DNA from: Brevibacillus panacihumi W25
Lineage (GTDB): Bacteria > Bacillota > Bacilli > Brevibacillales > Brevibacillaceae
Direction of reading: 5' to 3'
NCBI RefSeq assembly: GCF_000503775.1
Contig: NZ_KI629785.1
Coordinates: 1,673,501-1,737,500, forward strand
Length of the DNA: 64,000 nucleotides
This document shows, piece by piece, positions 51,478 through 60,132 of this stretch; position 1 is the first letter of the stretch; each line of letters opens with the position of its first letter. The translations under genes were made by a program, and so were the position numbers. The notes beneath the pieces were generated by a model that saw nothing but the letters and a program-made list of their open reading frames with translations, had not been told where the DNA came from and ran no database searches.

Positions 51478-53547
51478 CTAGCGGGTAAACGCCGCCTGCA
51501 CACCGCCGTCGATCGTCAGCATGCAGCCCGTCGTTTTCTCTGAGCGGGACGAAGCGAAGAACAGGATGCCTTCCGCAATATCTTTCGGGTAGATATTGAC
51601 CAAGAGAGTGGTGCGCTTGCGATAGTACTCCTCCAGCTCGTCTGGCTTGATTCCGTAGGCCGCGGCGCGCTCATTGCGCCAGCTGGAGTTCCAGATCGCC
51701 GAGCCTTGCAAGATGGCGTCAGGCAAAATCGAGTTGACGCGAATGCCGTACTCGCCTCCCTCTGCCGCGATGCAACGGGCCAAATGGACTTCCAGCGCTT
51801 TGGCCGAGCTGTAGGCGGAGACGTTTTTGCCCGCGTAGACCGAATTTTTCGAGCCGACAAACACCATATTGCCGCCGATGCCCTGCGCCTTCATCTGCTT
51901 GAAGGCTTCCCGGGCGACGAGAAAATAGCCCGTGCCCAGCACCGAGATATTCAGCTCCCATTCCTGGAGAGTGGTTTCGTCAAACGGGCTGGAGGTAGCC
52001 AGACCCGCGTTGTTGACGACGACATCGATCCCACCGTAGGCGAGCGCCGCTTCCTTCAATGCCGCAACGACCTCCTCCTCTCGCGTCACGTCCATTTTGA
52101 CCGCGATCGCTCTCCCGTCTCCATAGCGGGCATTGATTTCATCTGCCACCTGTCTCGCCCCGTCGATGTTCAGATCCGCCACCACAACATGGGCTCCTTG
52201 TGCGACGAAGCTGCGGCACGTCTCGCTTCCGATCCCACCAGCCCCCCCTGTCACAAATACGACTTGGCGCGAAAACTCCGCTTCTGGCGGCGCCAGCGTC
52301 AATTTATACAATTCCAGCGGCCAGTACTCCACCAGATACGATTCCTGTTCGGAAAGCGAGACGAAATCACCCAATGCTGTGGCGCCGCGCATGACGGCAA
52401 TTGCCCGGTGATAGAGAGCGCCGCTCACCTTGGAGGCGGCCCAGCTTTTTCCGGTATTGATCATGCCGATTCCCGGAATCAGGATCACGCGGGGAGCTGT
52501 CTCGGACATTTGATCTCCTTCGCTGTGATTCCGTTCAAAATACGCCTGGTACTCCCGCTGATACCGGTCAATACCATCGCGAAGCTGCTGCTTGAGCACG
52601 CCTACATCCCGCGTCGCCGGGTCCCACTCGACAAACAGAGGCACCATCTTGGTATGCACCAGATGATCCGGGCAAGCCGCGCCGATCTGGGAAAGGGTTT
52701 TGCCTTCCTTGCTGTTGACGAATGCAAGGACGTCCTGTGCGTCATCAAAAGTCAGGATCATGCGCTTTTGTCCACTGACGGCACCGCGGATGAGCGGCAT
52801 AAGCTGCGCCAGGACTTCTTTGCGCTCCGGTTCGGGAAGACTTTCACAAACTTGCCCGCCAAAGACCTGATCCTTCTGCACCCTCGCCGCAATGAATCGT
52901 TCCGCCTCTTGAATGACGGCAATTGTCTTGGCATAGCATTGTTCCGCTGTCTCTCCCCACGTCACCAGGCCGTGCTTTTCCATCAAGACCAGCTCAGCTT
53001 GCGGATTTTGCGCCACACCCTCGGCGATCATTTTGGACAGCGTAAAGCCAGGCCGCACATACGGCACCCAGACAAAGCGGTCGCCGAAAATCTCGCGCGC
53101 CACTTCTCTGCCGTTGTCAGCGCAGCAAATGCTGATGATCGCATCCGGATGCGTATGATCCACATGGGGAAAAGGCAGGAACGCATGGAGCAGCGTCTCG
53201 ATGGAGGGACGGGGATGCTTGCTGTCGATCATGCAGTGGGCGAGATACGCGACCATCTCCTCATCCGACATCTCCTCCCTCGCCAGGAGCGGCAGCACAT
53301 CGTCGAGACGCAGTCCGGTAAACTGATGAGCCTTCATCGTCGCCAGATCCGAACCGCTTCCCTTCACCCACATGATGTCGATCTCTCTGCCGCGAAAATC
53401 CGTTCCTTTTGTTTTCGTAGAGGTATTGCCCCCGCCCCAGTTGCAAACCCGCCGATCCGCTCCGATCAGGTTCGATCGATAAACCAGCTCTTCCAATCCG
53501 CTTTGCAGGTGATCTGCTTGGTCACGATCCCATAAGCTTCGTATCAT
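51478..53547 (-). CDS. rhaEW: Bifunctional rhamnulose-1-phosphate aldolase/lactaldehyde dehydrogenase
   Basis: A 689-residue fusion. The N-terminal half (about 1-400) is a class II aldolase-like domain with zinc histidines in HTHPDA and WVPYVRPGF. The C-terminal half (about 425-689) is a short-chain dehydrogenase, with VTGGAGGIGSETC and YSSAKALEVHLAR. In B. subtilis YulE-type RhaEW splits rhamnulose-1-phosphate to DHAP and L-lactaldehyde and oxidizes the latter to L-lactate. GGAGGT precedes the ATG. The lutABC genes that follow would use the lactate. Confidence 0.95.
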   Translation of the reverse strand: MIRSLWDRDQADHLQSGLEELVYRSNLIGADRRVCNWGGGNTSTKTKGTDFRGREIDIMWVKGSGSDLATMKAHQFTGLRLDDVLPLLAREEMSDEEMVAYLAHCMIDSKHPRPSIETLLHAFLPFPHVDHTHPDAIISICCADNGREVAREIFGDRFVWVPYVRPGFTLSKMIAEGVAQNPQAELVLMEKHGLVTWGETAEQCYAKTIAVIQEAERFIAARVQKDQVFGGQVCESLPEPERKEVLAQLMPLIRGAVSGQKRMILTFDDAQDVLAFVNSKEGKTLSQIGAACPDHLVHTKMVPLFVEWDPATRDVGVLKQQLRDGIDRYQREYQAYFERNHSEGDQMSETAPRVILIPGIGMINTGKSWAASKVSGALYHRAIAVMRGATALGDFVSLSEQESYLVEYWPLELYKLTLAPPEAEFSRQVVFVTGGAGGIGSETCRSFVAQGAHVVVADLNIDGARQVADEINARYGDGRAIAVKMDVTREEEVVAALKEAALAYGGIDVVVNNAGLATSSPFDETTLQEWELNISVLGTGYFLVAREAFKQMKAQGIGGNMVFVGSKNSVYAGKNVSAYSSAKALEVHLARCIAAEGGEYGIRVNSILPDAILQGSAIWNSSWRNERAAAYGIKPDELEEYYRKRTTLLVNIYPKDIAEGILFFASSRSEKTTGCMLTIDGGVQAAFTR

Positions 53548-53619
53548 TTCCTACCTCCAACGAATGTAAGGATTTCAGTGGTGCCCCGAGGAACAGCCTG
53601 CCCTGGGGCACCTTCCTGA

Positions 53620-54657
53620 CTAATAGACCTGCTTCCACTCCCCGATGTTCGACGGGTCGAATTTGAAAGGATCACCCAGCATGATCTGGGTGCCGTCCCC
53701 ATCCGTGATGATCTCCTTTTCGCCCAGCTTCCCGGCTGTAAACTTCTCTCCTGCCTTCCCGGTGATCGTCCCTTTGACCAGCGCATCTGCCGCATAGCCG
53801 GAGAGATAGCCCACGTCGACCGGATTCCACAGATACATCCACGGGCTGACGCCGCTTTCGATGTACTCTGCCATTTCACTCGGGAGTCCCAGCCCGGTCA
53901 GCTTCACTTTGTCCTTCAAGCCCTTGTCGGTCAGCACTTTTCCAGCCGCTGCGATCCCGACGGTCGTCGGCGCGATGATCGCTTTCAGGTCAGGATAGGA
54001 TTTGAGCAGGGCTTCGGTCTCGGACACGCTCTTGTCGCGCAGATCGTCCCCGTACGCCACCTTGACCAGCTTCATGTCCTTGTATTTCGGGTCTTCCAGT
54101 TCTTTTTTCATCCATTCGATCCAGAGATTCTGGTTCGTCGCCTGCGAAGTGGCGCTCAGCACCGCGATCTCTCCTTTGCCGCCGATCATCTCCGCCGCGG
54201 CTTGGATCTGGACGCGGCCGATCCGCTCGGGGTCTGCCTGGTTGATGTGGACCATGCGGCTTTGCGCGTTCACCGCCGAATCGAGCGAAAGCACCTTGAT
54301 CCCGGCGTCCATCGCTTTTTTCAGGGCGGGCTGCAACGCCTCCGGGTCATTGGCGACCACGGCAATCGCATCTACCTTCTGGGATATCAACTCTTCAATC
54401 ATCTGAATCTGCGCTTCTGCTGTCGGCTGGTCTGGCGCTTTCAGGATGGCTTCGCCGCCTGTCTCTTCGATCGCGATCTTGAAGCCTTCCATCTGCTTTT
54501 CGCCGTAAGGGTTTCCGGTATTCTTAAAGATGATGGCGAAGCGCTTTTTCCCGCCTGCGTCACCGGAGCCGCCCGGCTGGCTCGCCGTCTGGCTGCACGC
54601 TGCAAGCATGGAAGCCGCGAGCAGGACGGTCAAGAATGATGTCACAACCTTTTTCAT
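53620..54657 (-). CDS. rhaS: Rhamnose ABC importer, substrate-binding lipoprotein
   Basis: A 345-residue lipoprotein (signal ending LAACSQ), then a Gly-rich linker and a periplasmic-binding-protein type 1 domain of the sugar family (RFAIIFKNTGNPYGEKQMEGF, VDAIAVVANDPEALQPALKKA). Context with two permeases, a double ATPase and rhamnose enzymes makes L-rhamnose the likely ligand, as in rhizobial RhaSTPQ. The ATG at 54655-54657 follows GGGGGGA. The name is that of the importer subunit, not E. coli RhaS. Confidence 0.88.
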   Translation of the reverse strand: MKKVVTSFLTVLLAASMLAACSQTASQPGGSGDAGGKKRFAIIFKNTGNPYGEKQMEGFKIAIEETGGEAILKAPDQPTAEAQIQMIEELISQKVDAIAVVANDPEALQPALKKAMDAGIKVLSLDSAVNAQSRMVHINQADPERIGRVQIQAAAEMIGGKGEIAVLSATSQATNQNLWIEWMKKELEDPKYKDMKLVKVAYGDDLRDKSVSETEALLKSYPDLKAIIAPTTVGIAAAGKVLTDKGLKDKVKLTGLGLPSEMAEYIESGVSPWMYLWNPVDVGYLSGYAADALVKGTITGKAGEKFTAGKLGEKEIITDGDGTQIMLGDPFKFDPSNIGEWKQVY

Positions 54658-54719
54658 GCCAATTCCCCCCATTTTGAATTCCTATACAAAACAGGTTTCA
54701 CCCCGTGATGTATCCTGTC

Positions 54720-55718
54720 TCAGCCTGCCCTCTTCCCCTTGCCCAGCCTTCCCTTCAGGTTGGGAATCGTGACGGCGGCGATCAAGAGCAGTCCGATGAT
54801 GATCAGGAGCATTTGTGCAGGCACATTGACCAGCCCCAGCCCATAGCGCAAATAGCCAATGAGAAACACCGCCAATATCGCGCCGATCATCCGGCCCTTT
54901 CCGCCTGCCGTGCTGATCCCCCCCAGCACCACCATCGCAATCACGTCCAGCTCATAGCCCGTCGCGATGTTGGGACGCGTGCTGCCCATGCGCGAGGTGA
55001 GAAAAAGGGCGGTCACAGCGGCCATCAAGCCTGCAAGGGTAAAAACGATGATCTTGATGCGGTCCACCTTGATCCCAGAAAATTGACTGGCTGTCAGATT
55101 GTTTCCCATCGCATAGACACGTCTGCCAAATGTCGTCTTGTGGAGCAACAGGATAAACGCGATGGCAAAGATGACAAAGACAAGAAAGATAAACGGCACG
55201 GGCCCCACATACCCCCAGCCCAAATAGCTGAACCATTCCGGAAACTTGCCCCTGGCCTGGTCCTCCAGGATGATGTAGGCGATGCCCCGGTAGAGGATCA
55301 TCGTCCCCAGCGTTACGATCACCGCTGACAGCTCCTTGAATTGGGTGATCAAAAGCCCGTTTATGTAACCGCATAAGGCACCGACGCCCAAACAGATGAA
55401 GACCGCCAGCTCCATCGGCACGCCGCGGGTATACAAATCCGCCATCACCACGGAAGACAGGGCGACGATGGAAGCCACCGAAATGTCAATATCCCCCAGG
55501 ATGATGATCAGCACCATCGGCAGGACGATAAAAGCCTTGTCCAGGAAAGTCATCGTCGCGTCCCGCAAGCTGTCGGCGTTCAGATAGTACGGCGACAGAT
55601 ACGCATTCAAGGCATGTACGAGGAGGAAGATCAAGACCAGCATCCACTCCCATTGCAGAAAAAAGGCTTTCCAAGAAAATGCCCGGCTTCCGAGCAACAC
55701 ACGCTTTTCCATGCTCAA
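54720..55718 (-). CDS. rhaQ: Rhamnose ABC importer, permease
   Basis: A 332-residue BPD_transp_2-type sugar permease with about nine hydrophobic segments and the DLYTRGVPMELAVFICLGVGALCGYINGLL region typical of ribose-type importers. The conserved loop reads FGRRVYAMGNNLTASQFSGIKVDRIK. It is coupled by ATGA to the other permease and pairs with it. RhaP/RhaQ naming by order is provisional. Confidence 0.88.
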   Translation of the reverse strand: MSMEKRVLLGSRAFSWKAFFLQWEWMLVLIFLLVHALNAYLSPYYLNADSLRDATMTFLDKAFIVLPMVLIIILGDIDISVASIVALSSVVMADLYTRGVPMELAVFICLGVGALCGYINGLLITQFKELSAVIVTLGTMILYRGIAYIILEDQARGKFPEWFSYLGWGYVGPVPFIFLVFVIFAIAFILLLHKTTFGRRVYAMGNNLTASQFSGIKVDRIKIIVFTLAGLMAAVTALFLTSRMGSTRPNIATGYELDVIAMVVLGGISTAGGKGRMIGAILAVFLIGYLRYGLGLVNVPAQMLLIIIGLLLIAAVTIPNLKGRLGKGKRAG

Positions 55719-56743
55719 ATCTGCCTCCTCATCAGGTTGTTGCGATCGACGCCCCGTTTCACCAGCGCATTGATCACGACGGCAATCAAGATGATCGCAC
55801 CTTGGATTCCCATCTGCCAGAACGGAGAGACATTGATCAGCGGCAGGGCATTGTTCAGCATTCCGAGAAGTATGGAGCCGAGAATAATGCCGGAAATTTT
55901 CCCGGAGCCTCCGGCAATGCTGACGCCCCCGAGCACACAGGCCGCGATGACGCTCAGCTCATAGCCAACCGCTGTATCGCCTTGTGCAGAGGCGAATTTC
56001 GCTACCCACAGCACGCCAGCCAGCCCGGACAGCCCTCCCATGATCGTATAGACCAGCCACAGAATCTTGTCATTCTGGATGCCGCTGATTCGCGCCGATT
56101 CGGGGTTGCTGCCGACTGCGTAGATTTGCCTGCCAGTGCGCGTGTAGGTAATGAAATAATAAAAGAGGATATAAATGAAGACTGCGATCAGGATGAGCGT
56201 ATTGATGCCCAGAACGGAGCCTGTAGCAATCGCCTTGAACGAAGCAGGCATCTGATGGGCGCTTACCCACTTGCCGCCGCTTGCAAAAAAGGTCGTGCCG
56301 CGAAATACGTTCATCATCCCCAGCGTCGCAATGATCGGCAAAATGCCGGCCTTGGCCACCAGAAGTCCGATGATTGCCCCGCAGATGAGCCCCACCAGTA
56401 TCCCCAACAGAATCGCCAGCAGCGGATGCACATCGGGATAGGCGCTCACTGTCAATGCCGCGATCATTCCCGACAAGGCCAGAGTAGCGCCAATCGACAG
56501 ATCGATCCCGCGCGTCACGATCACCAGCATCATGCCGACGACCAGGATGCTTAATATCGCTGTATTGGTCACCATGTCGCTGAGATTTTCCATGGTTAAA
56601 AAGCTCGGATTGCGAAGCTGGACCCCGATGGCAAGCATCAAGATAAACAGCAACAGCCCCAACTCGCGAAACCGGGCGAAACTAGCTCCGAACGATGTCT
56701 TCTCCAGCGTCTTGCCTGTCAACTCAACCACCACCTTCTTCAT
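55715..56743 (-). CDS. rhaP: Rhamnose ABC importer, permease
   Basis: A 342-residue BPD_transp_2-type permease. LVIVTRGIDLSIGATLALSGMIAA and the loop TRTGRQIYAVGSNPESARISGIQNDK are characteristic of RbsC/RhaP proteins. It is the second channel half with the downstream permease (4-base overlap). It lies 26 bases after the ATPase gene. Confidence 0.9.
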   Translation of the reverse strand: MKKVVVELTGKTLEKTSFGASFARFRELGLLLFILMLAIGVQLRNPSFLTMENLSDMVTNTAILSILVVGMMLVIVTRGIDLSIGATLALSGMIAALTVSAYPDVHPLLAILLGILVGLICGAIIGLLVAKAGILPIIATLGMMNVFRGTTFFASGGKWVSAHQMPASFKAIATGSVLGINTLILIAVFIYILFYYFITYTRTGRQIYAVGSNPESARISGIQNDKILWLVYTIMGGLSGLAGVLWVAKFASAQGDTAVGYELSVIAACVLGGVSIAGGSGKISGIILGSILLGMLNNALPLINVSPFWQMGIQGAIILIAVVINALVKRGVDRNNLMRRQI

Positions 56744-56769
56744 CCACTGTCACCCGAAGCAACAGGTGT

Positions 56770-58272
56770 CTATGAAATTGCCTGGTTCGCCATCGCTGCC
56801 GCAAGGATTTCCTCCTGCCTAATGTTGGCTGCTTCGAGAGTCGCTGTCACCCTTCCCTCGCGCATGACGATTATCCGGTCACTCATGCCGATCACTTCCG
56901 GCATCTCGGAGGACACCATGATGATGCCATAGCCTTGAGCGGCCAGCTCGCTGATCATGTTATAGATCGCCGATTTGGCCCCGACGTCGACGCCTTTGGT
57001 CGGTTCGTCGAGGATCAGGACGTCCAGGTGGGCGGTCAACAGTTTGGCCACCACCACTTTTTGCTGATTCCCGCCAGAGAGGGAACTGGCGAGATCAAAA
57101 ATGCTCTGCGCCTTGACCTGCACCTTTTCCCCCAGGGTCTTTGCCAGCTCCGCCTCTTTTTTCTCATCCACCCAGCCCCTTCGGGAAAGCTGGTCCAAGG
57201 CAGACAATGTGATGTTGCGTCCGATGCCCCAATCCAGCACCAGCCCTTGTTTCTGCCGATCCTCCGGCAGGTAGCCGATGCCCGCCTTCATCGCATCCCA
57301 AGGATGACGTATGACGATCTCTTCGCCTCGCAGAAACACCCTGCCCCGATCCGGATTCGCGATGCCAAACAACGCCTGGCACACCTCCGTCCTCCCGGCA
57401 CCGACCAGTCCGGTCAAACCGAGGATTTCGCCGCGTCTCAGCGAAAAAGAGACATCTGCAAAATAGCCCGTCTTGCCCAGCCCCTCGACCCGCAGCACTT
57501 CTTCGCCCGGTTCCGTACGTCTTTGCGGGAACATTTGCGTGATCTGCCGCCCCACCATCGCGACAATCAACGCCTCGTTGGATATCTCCTTGACGCCCCA
57601 GCTCCCGATATAGCGCGAATCGCGAAAGACTGTCACTTTGCTCGCCAGGCGGTACATGTCCTCGAAGCGATGCGAGATGAAGATGATGGATGCCCCATCG
57701 TCCCGCAGCTTTTCGGCAATCCTGTACAGCTCCTCGCTCTCCCTCGCCGTCAACGCTGCTGTCGGCTCATCCATGATGATGATCCGGGCCCGCATCGACA
57801 AGGCCTTTGCAATCTCGACGATTTGCTGCTGCGCGACACTCAGTGCCCCCATCCTCGTACGCGGGTCCAGATTGCTGCCCAGTTCTTGCAAGAGCAGCTT
57901 GGCCTCTTCATGCATCTCGCTCCAGCGGATCCGCTTGGTTCGCTTGCTTACCTTCTCATGACCCATGAATATATTTTCCGTGACGCTCAGATCGGGAAAG
58001 CAGGTCACATGCTGATAGATCGCCGCGATTCCCAGCCTTTGGGCATCCTTCGGGCTGTTGATTTGCGTGCGCACCCCGTTCAGGATGATTTCCCCCTCAT
58101 CCGGAAGATGGACACCTGTGATGATTTTGATAAATGTGGATTTTCCTGCGCCATTCTCCCCCATCAAGGCGTGGATTTCGCCTTTTTTAAGTTGAAAATG
58201 CACGCGGTCCAACGCCTTTACTCCTGGAAACGCTTTCGTAATTCCCTTCAGTTCCAACACATAGTCCGACAT
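56770..58272 (-). CDS. rhaT: Rhamnose ABC importer, duplicated ATPase
   Basis: A 500-residue sugar-type ATPase with two ABC halves. The first has GENGAGKSTFIKIITG, LSVAQQQIVEIAKAL and IIIMDEPTAALT. The second has GLVGAGRTEVCQALFG, LSGGNQQKVVVAKLL and VLILDEPTKGVDVG. This is the RbsA-type arrangement. It is the first gene of the eleven-gene operon, with GAGGAG before the ATG. The name follows rhizobial RhaT, not the E. coli permease. Confidence 0.92.
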   Translation of the reverse strand: MSDYVLELKGITKAFPGVKALDRVHFQLKKGEIHALMGENGAGKSTFIKIITGVHLPDEGEIILNGVRTQINSPKDAQRLGIAAIYQHVTCFPDLSVTENIFMGHEKVSKRTKRIRWSEMHEEAKLLLQELGSNLDPRTRMGALSVAQQQIVEIAKALSMRARIIIMDEPTAALTARESEELYRIAEKLRDDGASIIFISHRFEDMYRLASKVTVFRDSRYIGSWGVKEISNEALIVAMVGRQITQMFPQRRTEPGEEVLRVEGLGKTGYFADVSFSLRRGEILGLTGLVGAGRTEVCQALFGIANPDRGRVFLRGEEIVIRHPWDAMKAGIGYLPEDRQKQGLVLDWGIGRNITLSALDQLSRRGWVDEKKEAELAKTLGEKVQVKAQSIFDLASSLSGGNQQKVVVAKLLTAHLDVLILDEPTKGVDVGAKSAIYNMISELAAQGYGIIMVSSEMPEVIGMSDRIIVMREGRVTATLEAANIRQEEILAAAMANQAIS

Positions 58273-58326
58273 CGCTCTCCTCTTTTCTGTCCGAATATAT
58301 GTTTCTATCGTTGTATTGAGTTATTA

Positions 58327-58392
58327 TTTTGTTTGTTTTCTTCTGTTTATCTGTATGTTGATGATTATATATCTTTTGCTTTTGTTTGTATA
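58327..58392 (-). promoter_or_regulatory. Rhamnose operon promoter with spaced direct repeats
   Basis: On the minus strand a perfect TATAAT (58364-58369) lies 17 bases after TATACA (58387-58392). The decamer TTTTGTTTGT (plus-strand reading) occurs at 58327-58336 and 58380-58389, one overlapping the -35 and one downstream of the -10. Their spacing is 53 bases, about five helical turns, as expected for a looping or paired repressor. No regulator gene is adjacent. Confidence 0.55.
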
Positions 58393-58444
58393 TGCAATTT
58401 TTGTATTTTTCCTTGTTTTCAGAAAAATGTTGTTAAAGAATTTC

Positions 58445-58679
58445 GTGATCCTCTGACTGAAGTGGAGCAGAGGAAAAAGGGAAAAAAGCTCCAGGCGGGT
58501 TGGGATCTTCGCTGTGGGCCTCACTGGCCGCCTCCACTCCAAAGGCGGAACCGCGGCCAAAAGCAGCCACTTCCAAGACGTGTTTCAGAGTTGGCCGCTG
58601 AAATCTTGTTCCGGCTTGGTCAAGATCCCAAATGCCTTCGTTTTTTCCCTTTTTCCTCGACCAACTGTTTCTGGTCTCC
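58445..58679 (+). repeat. Intergenic structured repeat, copy C
   Basis: About 235 bases, very similar to copy B. Inverted ends GAGGAAAAAGGGAAAA (58470-58485) and TTTTCCCTTTTTCCTC (58643-58658), inner stem TTGGGATCTT (58500-58509) and AAGATCCCAA (58622-58631), and a GC-rich central hairpin. It lies between the rhamnose promoter and the tag gene. With the promoter, terminator and palindrome it accounts for the gap 58273-58801. Confidence 0.85.
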
Positions 58680-58687
58680 CTGATAAT

Positions 58688-58733
58688 AAAAAATGTCCCT
58701 CGACAGAAACATTTTCTGCTCCGGGACATTTTT
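58688..58733. terminator. Terminator of the tag gene
   Basis: AAAAAATGTCCC and GGGACATTTTT form the stem around a 23-base loop. Confidence 0.82.
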
Positions 58734-58748
58734 GAATCCTCCTAGTAT

Positions 58749-58760
58749 TTAACTAGTTAA
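58749..58760. repeat. Perfect 12-bp palindrome
   Basis: TTAACTAGTTAA in the short gap after tag. It could be an operator or chance in an AT-rich stretch. Confidence 0.35.
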
Positions 58761-58801
58761 TCAACCTAACTGCCGAGCATTCCAGTAGCAGGCTCACGCT
58801 C

Positions 58802-59356
58802 CTACTTTGCATAGCAATCACAGGTCATAATGTGATCGTTGACCATCCCTACTGCCTGCATGTAGGCATAGCAAATCGTCGAGCCTACGAACTTGAATCC
58901 TCGCTTCTTCAGGTCCTTGCTCATTTGGTCGCTGATCGGGGTCTGAGCCGGCACATCACTTAATTGGCGAAAATGGTTCTGGATCGGTTTGCCACCCACG
59001 AAGGACCAGATGTATTCGCGGAAGCTTCCGAATTCCTCCACGACCCGAAAATAAGCGTGGGCATTGGCGATTACCGCCTGGATCTTCAATCTATTGCGCA
59101 CGATTCCTTCGTCCTGGAGCAGCTCTTCTATCTTCTTCTCATCGTATTGGACAATCTTCGCCGGGTCAAACTGGTCGAAAGCGCGGCGATAGCCCTCTCT
59201 CTTTTTCAGGATGGTATACCAGCTCAAGCCGGCCTGCGCTCCTTCGAGATTAAGAAATTCAAACAGCAGGCGATCATCGTAGACAGGAACCCCCCACTCC
59301 TGATCGTGATACGCCTGGTACAACGGATCTTGCGTCACCCAACCGCAACGGTTCAT
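58802..59356 (-). CDS. tag: DNA-3-methyladenine glycosylase I
   Basis: A 184-residue base-excision enzyme that removes 3-methyladenine. NRCGWVTQDPLYQAYHDQEWG is the family start. The LEGAQAGLSWYTILKKREGYR stretch carries the catalytic-pocket Glu and Trp. The zinc snap is formed by the early Cys and His and the C-terminal NDHIMTCDC. The ATG at 59354-59356 has AAGGAG upstream; longer readings add an unconserved stretch. Single gene, followed by a terminator. Confidence 0.94.
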   Translation of the reverse strand: MNRCGWVTQDPLYQAYHDQEWGVPVYDDRLLFEFLNLEGAQAGLSWYTILKKREGYRRAFDQFDPAKIVQYDEKKIEELLQDEGIVRNRLKIQAVIANAHAYFRVVEEFGSFREYIWSFVGGKPIQNHFRQLSDVPAQTPISDQMSKDLKKRGFKFVGSTICYAYMQAVGMVNDHIMTCDCYAK

Positions 59357-59430
59357 CCCCAACACTCCTTCACTAGCGAACATATATTCTGATTTCAGAA
59401 TAATGCAAGTTAGGCTGAAGTGCAAGTTTC

Positions 59431-60098
59431 CTAGACTTTTGCCGGCTCCTTCCCATCGGCGAATTGCTTCAGGCAGGCATTTTCTCCAATCATGAGCAGG
59501 ACGTCGTTTTCCTTGATGATTTGGTCGGGAGAAGGATTGACGCTGATTTCTTCACGGGTTCTGATGGCGATTACGCTCAGATGGTATCTTGCCCGAATGT
59601 CCAATTCACGCAAGCTTTTTCCGGCCAAGCGGGAAGGCACCTTGATCTCCTCTATGCTGTAGTCCTTCGACACTTAATAAAATTCAACACGTTCGGCGAC
59701 ATCAGACTGTGGGCAACCCGTTCACCCATATCCCGCTCCGGGTACACCACTTTATCCGCTCCTATTTTGCTGAGCACTTTGCCATGGTATTTATTCAGTG
59801 CCTTCGCTACGATATGCTTCACACCGAGCTCTTTTAAAAGCAATGTGGTTAAAATGCTTGCCTGAATGTCATTGCCGATCGAGACGACTACGACATCGAA
59901 GTTGCGGATTCCGATCTCCCGCAACGCATTTTCCTCTGTGGTGTCGGCGATGACCGCATGAGTAACAAAGTCCCGGCTCTCTTCAATGCGAACTTCGTCT
60001 CTATCGATCCCCAGAACCTCATTCCCTGCCTCGTACAGTCGATTGGCAATGCTTGAACCAAATCTGCCCATTCCGATGATGGCGTATTGTTTTCCCAT
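59431..60098 (-). pseudogene. KtrA/KtrC-type K+ uptake regulator, frameshifted
   Basis: The two parts together match a complete 220-residue KtrA/KtrC protein. The RCK_N part (60098 to about 59676) has the NAD/ATP motif AIIGMGRFGSSIA and reaches SLMSPNVLNFI. The RCK_C part (from about 59673 to 59431) continues with SKDYSIEEIKVPSRLAGKSL. Between them the frame is broken: ATT-AA-GTG, where a complete gene would read ATT-nAA-GTG. One missing base near 59674 explains it. The first frame then ends early after NFIKCRRTTA. The start at 60098 follows AGGAGG at 11 bases. It may be a real inactivation, a split gene, or a sequencing error. The KtrB-type gene upstream is intact. Confidence 0.85.
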
Positions 60099-60132
60099 GA
60101 TGTCCATGACCTCCTTTCGTGAATGCCCCGTG

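Noticed and set aside
51706-53535. 609-codon open frame on the plus strand
   Set aside because: Antisense to rhaEW, which has full aldolase and dehydrogenase motifs. The plus frame shows no family features or ribosome site.
56935-58683. 582-codon open frame on the plus strand
   Set aside because: Antisense to the rhaT ATPase and runs into repeat copy C; no motif or ribosome site.
59652-59690. Programmed -1 frameshift in the KtrA/KtrC-type gene
   Set aside because: In the required frame a TAA lies directly before the join, so a -1 slip would terminate.
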